Below are positions 5,474-7,838 of a stretch of 7,838 bases of DNA, piece by piece. Source of the DNA: an uncultured Collinsella sp. GTDB taxonomy: Bacteria > Actinomycetota > Coriobacteriia > Coriobacteriales > Coriobacteriaceae. The stretch lies in the NCBI GenBank assembly GCA_902482185.1, contig CABSZR010000058.1:1-7838 (forward strand), in the 5' to 3' direction. Both the position numbers and the translations under genes were made by a program. The notes under the pieces are model-generated. The model ran no database searches and had not been told where the DNA came from. It saw only the letters and a list, made by a program, of their open reading frames with translations. Within the stretch, counting starts at the first letter, position 1, and each line of letters opens with the position of its first letter.

Positions 5474-6790
5474 TTAGCCGCGGGTAATCTTATTTCTCAA
5501 CAAGAAGTCGACTGCCCCCACGATTCTGATGCCATCGATGTCCGTTGGATGGTCGCCATCCCTGACAATCAGGATCTTCTCATACGAATCAGGAATTTTT
5601 CCTAGCGTGCTTAGCTTGAGCGGTCGCAGCTCGCGTTCTCTCGTCGCCTCGGCATCGATCCGCTCGGTAACCTGGATATATTTGCGGTCCGATCCCTCGC
5701 CGATTGCGACAAAATCGATTTCCCCCGCGCGCAGATGGCCGCAAAACACTTCGTATCCTTCAAATACAAGCTGGTTGTAGATAACGTTCTCGAGCATCCT
5801 TCCGCTATCGCTACCTCTATATCCGTCAAGATAGCTGCGAATTCCCGTATCAGCTATGTAATATTTACCGCCTGTCTTAAGAAGCTCCCGCCCCTTGATG
5901 TCATACCTTTTTACTTTGGTAAACAGGTACGTCTCTTCCAGAGCGTCAATATATGCCGACACCGTCGATGCGTTGGTCTTACCGCCTGCCGATTCGTTGA
6001 GCGTCCCTACGATTTTGTTGACCGAGGTTTGGTTTGAGATGTTGTCTGCCAGATACGCGCAGAGCTGCTCGAGAACATCGCGCTTGGTGATAGCTCCGCG
6101 ACCCCTACGCGTCGCACGCGACAGGATATCGCGCGCGACGATCGTCTGGTAGAGGCTACGGATATAGTCGCGACACAGCTCACGTCTCGGCTCATCATGG
6201 GCCAGAAACGGCATGCCGCCATAGGTTATGTACTGCTCAAGCACGGTATTTGAATTAAGGCGATCGCCCGTCTTGGAAACGAGTTCGACCCTCTCACCAA
6301 GCCCTTCAGCGGCGACCGCATCAATCGAGCGAAAATCAAGATATTCGCTAAACGTGAGAGGCTGCATCTTAACCTCGACATATCGGCCCGAGATAAGCGT
6401 TGCGAGTTCGCTCGATAGCAAAAAGGCATTGGAGCCCGTGACATAGATATCGCACGGCAAATCCACTCGGAGCGAGTTGACCGCCTTTTCCCAACCTTCG
6501 ACATTCTGGAGCTCGTCAAAGAACAGGTAGGGATGATCGATGCCGTCGATGCGCTCCCGGACCATACGATAAAACGTCAGATAATCCGTAATTCCCGCGT
6601 ACTCTAGAGATTCCATCTTAAAGGTCAGCAAACGCTCGGCTGGCACCCCCTGTTGCGCCAGATAGTCCCTCATCATGTCCAATAACGTTGATTTGCCACA
6701 ACGGCGTATGCCCGTCACGATTTTGATGAGGTCGGTATCCTGAAAAGCAATGAGTCGATCAAGATAACGGCTTCGGCGAACGATATCCAT
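5474..6790 (-). CDS. AAA ATPase with DUF4143 C-terminal domain (AAA_14/DUF4143 type)
   Basis: A 438-residue protein of a widespread but poorly understood family of solitary ATPases. The ATPase domain has Walker A GIRRCGKST (27-35), Walker B YLFFDE followed by LQNVEGWE (88-101), and a conserved TGSN (118-121) with LSGRY-like and PLTFSEYL segments (133-151). A winged-helix-like stretch follows (about 232-296, with STVSAYIDALEETYLFTKVKRYD). The C-terminal part contains YYIADTGIR (310-318), a helix ENVIYNQL (334-341), then EIDFVAI (357-363) and YIQVT (371-375), resembling a PD-(D/E)XK nuclease-fold core in which Asp359 and Gln373 are the visible polar positions and the usual Lys is not obvious. 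ATG 6790 has AGGGAG 5 bases upstream. Codons are visibly more AT-rich (ATA, AGA, AGG, GGA, TTA) than in neighbouring genes, suggesting transfer. The two palindromes at 6822-6897 are immediately upstream. The family is firm; the biological role is unknown. Confidence 0.92.
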   Translation of the reverse strand: MDIVRRSRYLDRLIAFQDTDLIKIVTGIRRCGKSTLLDMMRDYLAQQGVPAERLLTFKMESLEYAGITDYLTFYRMVRERIDGIDHPYLFFDELQNVEGWEKAVNSLRVDLPCDIYVTGSNAFLLSSELATLISGRYVEVKMQPLTFSEYLDFRSIDAVAAEGLGERVELVSKTGDRLNSNTVLEQYITYGGMPFLAHDEPRRELCRDYIRSLYQTIVARDILSRATRRGRGAITKRDVLEQLCAYLADNISNQTSVNKIVGTLNESAGGKTNASTVSAYIDALEETYLFTKVKRYDIKGRELLKTGGKYYIADTGIRSYLDGYRGSDSGRMLENVIYNQLVFEGYEVFCGHLRAGEIDFVAIGEGSDRKYIQVTERIDAEATRERELRPLKLSTLGKIPDSYEKILIVRDGDHPTDIDGIRIVGAVDFLLRNKITRG

Positions 6791-6821
6791 AGAGTCTCCC
6801 TAGCGCCCGACCAGACATGAA

Positions 6822-6858
6822 ATCTTATAAACTTGCATTTTTTGCAAGTTTATAAGAT
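6822..6858. promoter_or_regulatory. Proximal perfect palindrome upstream of the AAA ATPase gene
   Basis: ATCTTATAAACTTGCA (6822-6837) and its exact reverse complement (6843-6858) are separated by TTTTT, giving a 16-bp arm. The nearest edge is 32 bases from the ATPase ATG. It shares the inner half-site AAACTTGCA and the 5-base spacer with the second palindrome; the two centres (6840 and 6880) are exactly 40 bp apart. It could be a protein-binding operator, an RNA hairpin in the leader, or both. Confidence 0.85.
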
Positions 6859-6878
6859 GTTACCTTAGAAACTTGCAG
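6849..6878 (-). promoter_or_regulatory. Candidate promoter of the AAA ATPase gene embedded in the palindromes
   Basis: On the minus strand, TATAAA (6854-6849; 5 of 6 to the -10 consensus) lies in one arm of the proximal palindrome. CTGCAA (6878-6873; 3 of 6 to the -35 consensus) lies in the distal palindrome, 18 bp upstream. If used, transcription would start near the centre of the proximal palindrome and a protein bound to either palindrome would block it. The -35 match is weak. Confidence 0.3.
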
Positions 6879-6897
6879 AATTTGCAAGTTTCTAAGG
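6863..6897. promoter_or_regulatory. Distal perfect palindrome upstream of the AAA ATPase gene
   Basis: CCTTAGAAACTTGCA (6863-6877) and its exact reverse complement (6883-6897) flank a GAATT spacer, giving a 15-bp arm. It differs from the proximal palindrome at two arm positions, and in both cases the partner base changes too (T6823-A6857 against C6863-G6897; T6828-A6852 against G6868-C6892), so the symmetry is preserved despite sequence divergence. Confidence 0.85.
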
Positions 6898-6903
6898 CAT
6901 GGA

Positions 6904-6936
6904 ATGTGACAAACGGACTGCCCCTTTGTCACATCG
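6904..6936. repeat. Right copy of GGACTGCYCCTTTGTC-type repeat, perfect hairpin
   Basis: ATGTGACAAA (6904-6913) and TTTGTCACAT (6925-6934) form a perfect 10-bp stem with an 11-base loop. Bases 6915-6936 are the direct-repeat partner of 5434-5455. On the minus strand the repeat supplies the last codon and stop (ATG TGA, 6934-6929) of the small open frame to its right. Confidence 0.8.
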
Positions 6937-7027
6937 CGAGTGCAGCGCGAATGGAGGTGGCCTCGAGGGCCTCCTCGAGCGCAAACTTGCCCTCGCCCAC
7001 TGCAACCTTTGTCGTGTGCATACCCAT
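6929..7027 (-). CDS. Candidate small protein, 32 residues, unknown function
   Basis: A short open frame starting MGMHTTKVAVGEG and ending in a helix-prone Ala/Glu/Leu stretch (FALEEALEATSIRAALAM, residues 15-32). I recognise no family. The support is contextual: AGGAG lies 5 bases before the ATG, and a promoter-like pair TTGTCG (7108-7103) and TATAGT (7085-7080) is spaced exactly 17 bp, predicting a leader of about 45 bases. Codons after the ATG mostly end in G or C, like the real genes here. The frame also stays open upstream (an ATG at 7075 would give 48 residues, through ISGTSRATGDPMG, without a ribosome-binding site), so it could instead be the 3' remnant of a longer lost gene truncated by the repeat at 6904-6936, which supplies the stop. 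No T-rich terminator follows. Confidence 0.35.
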   Translation of the reverse strand: MGMHTTKVAVGEGKFALEEALEATSIRAALAM

Positions 7028-7174
7028 GGGATCTCCTGTCGCCCGCGATGTACCTGAGATCATCTTCGCCTGCATTGCGACTATACAGGCAAGCGCAGCC
7101 TGCGACAAAGGGGGCGAGCACCTGACACATTCTGGTAGAGTTGCAGGGACTGAATCCAGCTCATATAACGCAAC
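6935..7174. other. Divergent intergenic region between the AAA ATPase unit and the MFS gene
   Basis: The stretch 6791-7174 has no large gene. From left to right it holds the two palindromes, the right direct repeat, the candidate small gene, a TGCGACAAAGGGGGC motif (7101-7115) that is a nearly perfect inverted partner of 6920-6933, and the MFS promoter (7141-7169). A 100-residue frame antisense to the small gene's region exists but has no family resemblance. No RNA gene was recognised. Confidence 0.5.
7141..7169 (+). promoter_or_regulatory. Candidate promoter of the MFS transporter gene
   Basis: TATAAC (7164-7169; 5 of 6 to the -10 consensus) lies 17 bp downstream of TTGCAG (7141-7146; 3 of 6 to the -35 consensus). 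Transcription would start at about 7175-7177, essentially at the ATG of the transporter gene, implying a leaderless or nearly leaderless message. Confidence 0.45.
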
Positions 7175-7838
7175 ATGGGAGCAACTGCCTTGACCACCGC
7201 AACTTCGTCCACAACAGCATCAACCGCCGCCGCGCTCTCCCCCGCGCGCACCAATCTTTGCCTGGCGCTGCTCGTGTTGTTAGGTTTTTCGCTTGGCTGC
7301 TCGGAGTTCGTGGTCATCGGCATCGAGAGCGACCTGGCGACGGAGCTCGGCATATCGCTTGCCACCGCAGGCCAGCTCATCAGCGTATTCGCGCTCGTCT
7401 ACGCTATCGTCACGCCGGTGCTTGCACTCAGCACGGGGCGTTTTCGCCGCTACCAGCTGCTCGTGTGCTACAGCATCGTCTTTGTGCTCGGCAACCTAGT
7501 CATGGCGTTGGCGCCCAACTTTCAAGTGCTGTTCGCCTCGCGCATTGTCCTGGGCTCTGTCTCGGGTGCGCTGCTCGCCGTGGGCGTGACGTACATCCCC
7601 GAGCTTCTGTCTCCGCAGCAAACTTCGCTTGCCATCTCGGTGGTATATGGTGCGTTTTCCGTGGCAATGGTCTTTGTCACTTCGATCGGCAAGTTTGTAG
7701 CCGACACGCTCGATTGGCACGTAGCCATGTACGGCACGCTGACCTTTGCCGTTCTGATCTGCGGAGCGCTCGTGGCGTTTATGCCGCGCGCTGGGCAAAC
7801 CGACGAGCCTGCCACCTTTCGCGAGCAGGCGGGGCTGC
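7175..7838 (+). CDS. MFS transporter, DHA1/AraJ-like efflux type (C-terminus beyond window)
   Basis: The first 221 residues of a major-facilitator permease, with the reading frame open to the window end. After a Thr/Ala-rich N-terminal tail (1-27), six hydrophobic segments are visible at about 28-50, 64-85, 95-113, 117-141, 152-174 and 182-203, which is the N-terminal six-helix half. Helix 1 with SEFVVIGI (43-50) and the following DLATELGISLATAGQLIS (53-70) is typical of the AraJ/YdhP-type proton-driven drug or sugar efflux branch. The loop after helix 2 (LSTGRFRRYQ) is a degenerate motif A. The ATG at 7175 has no Shine-Dalgarno; it sits where the promoter predicts the transcript start. An in-frame TTG at 7190 has GGGAG 8 bases upstream and is a real alternative, shortening the protein by five residues. 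It diverges from the small gene and ATPase unit. The class is firm; the substrate is unknown. Confidence 0.88.
   Translation, partial: MGATALTTATSSTTASTAAALSPARTNLCLALLVLLGFSLGCSEFVVIGIESDLATELGISLATAGQLISVFALVYAIVTPVLALSTGRFRRYQLLVCYSIVFVLGNLVMALAPNFQVLFASRIVLGSVSGALLAVGVTYIPELLSPQQTSLAISVVYGAFSVAMVFVTSIGKFVADTLDWHVAMYGTLTFAVLICGALVAFMPRAGQTDEPATFREQAGL

Noticed and set aside
6822..6897. CRISPR-like repeat pair
   Set aside because: There are only two units, each a full palindrome with different outer arms, with no spacers of uniform length and no cas genes nearby.
6983..6990. An extra AAACTTGC half-site, as in the palindromes
   Set aside because: It is a single half-site without a partner and is explained by the codons for Gly-Lys-Phe-Ala in the small frame.
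6825..7130. Minus-strand frame of about 101 codons through the palindromes
   Set aside because: It crosses both palindromes and the repeat and is Cys/Arg-rich without any family resemblance. The small frame in another phase has better signals.

Overview
The window looks like chromosomal DNA from a high-GC gut actinobacterium of the Coriobacteriia, most likely Collinsella or a close relative. The grounds are GC-rich codon choice (GCC, CTC, GGC, CGC), an actinobacterial Tat-type lipoprotein signal, a DUF4143-type AAA ATPase, and short intergenic repeats carrying GGGGACGTTC or GACAAAGGGG cores. The genus is an inference from general resemblance; no rRNA or other marker gene is present. Both ends cut through genes.

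Left part (1-3221, all minus strand): an amino-acid import operon transcribed right to left. The order is a Tat/lipobox substrate-binding lipoprotein (3221-2295), a permease with an unusually long N-terminal membrane extension (2285-1137), an ATPase (1114-329), and then, after a 72-base gap holding a GC-rich hairpin, the start of an M20-family metallopeptidase (256-1, cut by the window edge). Importer and peptidase probably work together on amino acids or small peptides. The leader (3222-3340) has a hairpin whose 3' arm touches the Shine-Dalgarno sequence and an exact 13-bp tandem duplication in AT-rich DNA.

Middle (3341-5346): a perfect 20-bp inverted repeat of REP/MITE type, a strong intrinsic terminator, an aldose-1-epimerase-like gene of the LacX type, and an unrecognised single-pass membrane protein with an acidic cytoplasmic half and a probable beta-rich outer domain.

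Right part (5347-7838): a solitary AAA ATPase of the AAA_14/DUF4143 type (minus strand) with visibly more AT-rich codons than its neighbours. Two tandem perfect palindromes with the same AAACTTGCA half-site core lie just upstream, and nearly identical 22-base direct repeats bound the whole unit. This looks like a small acquired cassette and is the most interesting part of the window. Beyond it is a candidate 32-residue small gene (minus strand, promoter-like and ribosome-binding signals visible) bracketed by inverted GACAAAGGGG-type repeats. Diverging from that is an MFS efflux-type transporter (plus strand, open at the right edge) whose predicted transcription start nearly coincides with its ATG. 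No tRNA, rRNA, CRISPR array, transposase or integrase gene was found.
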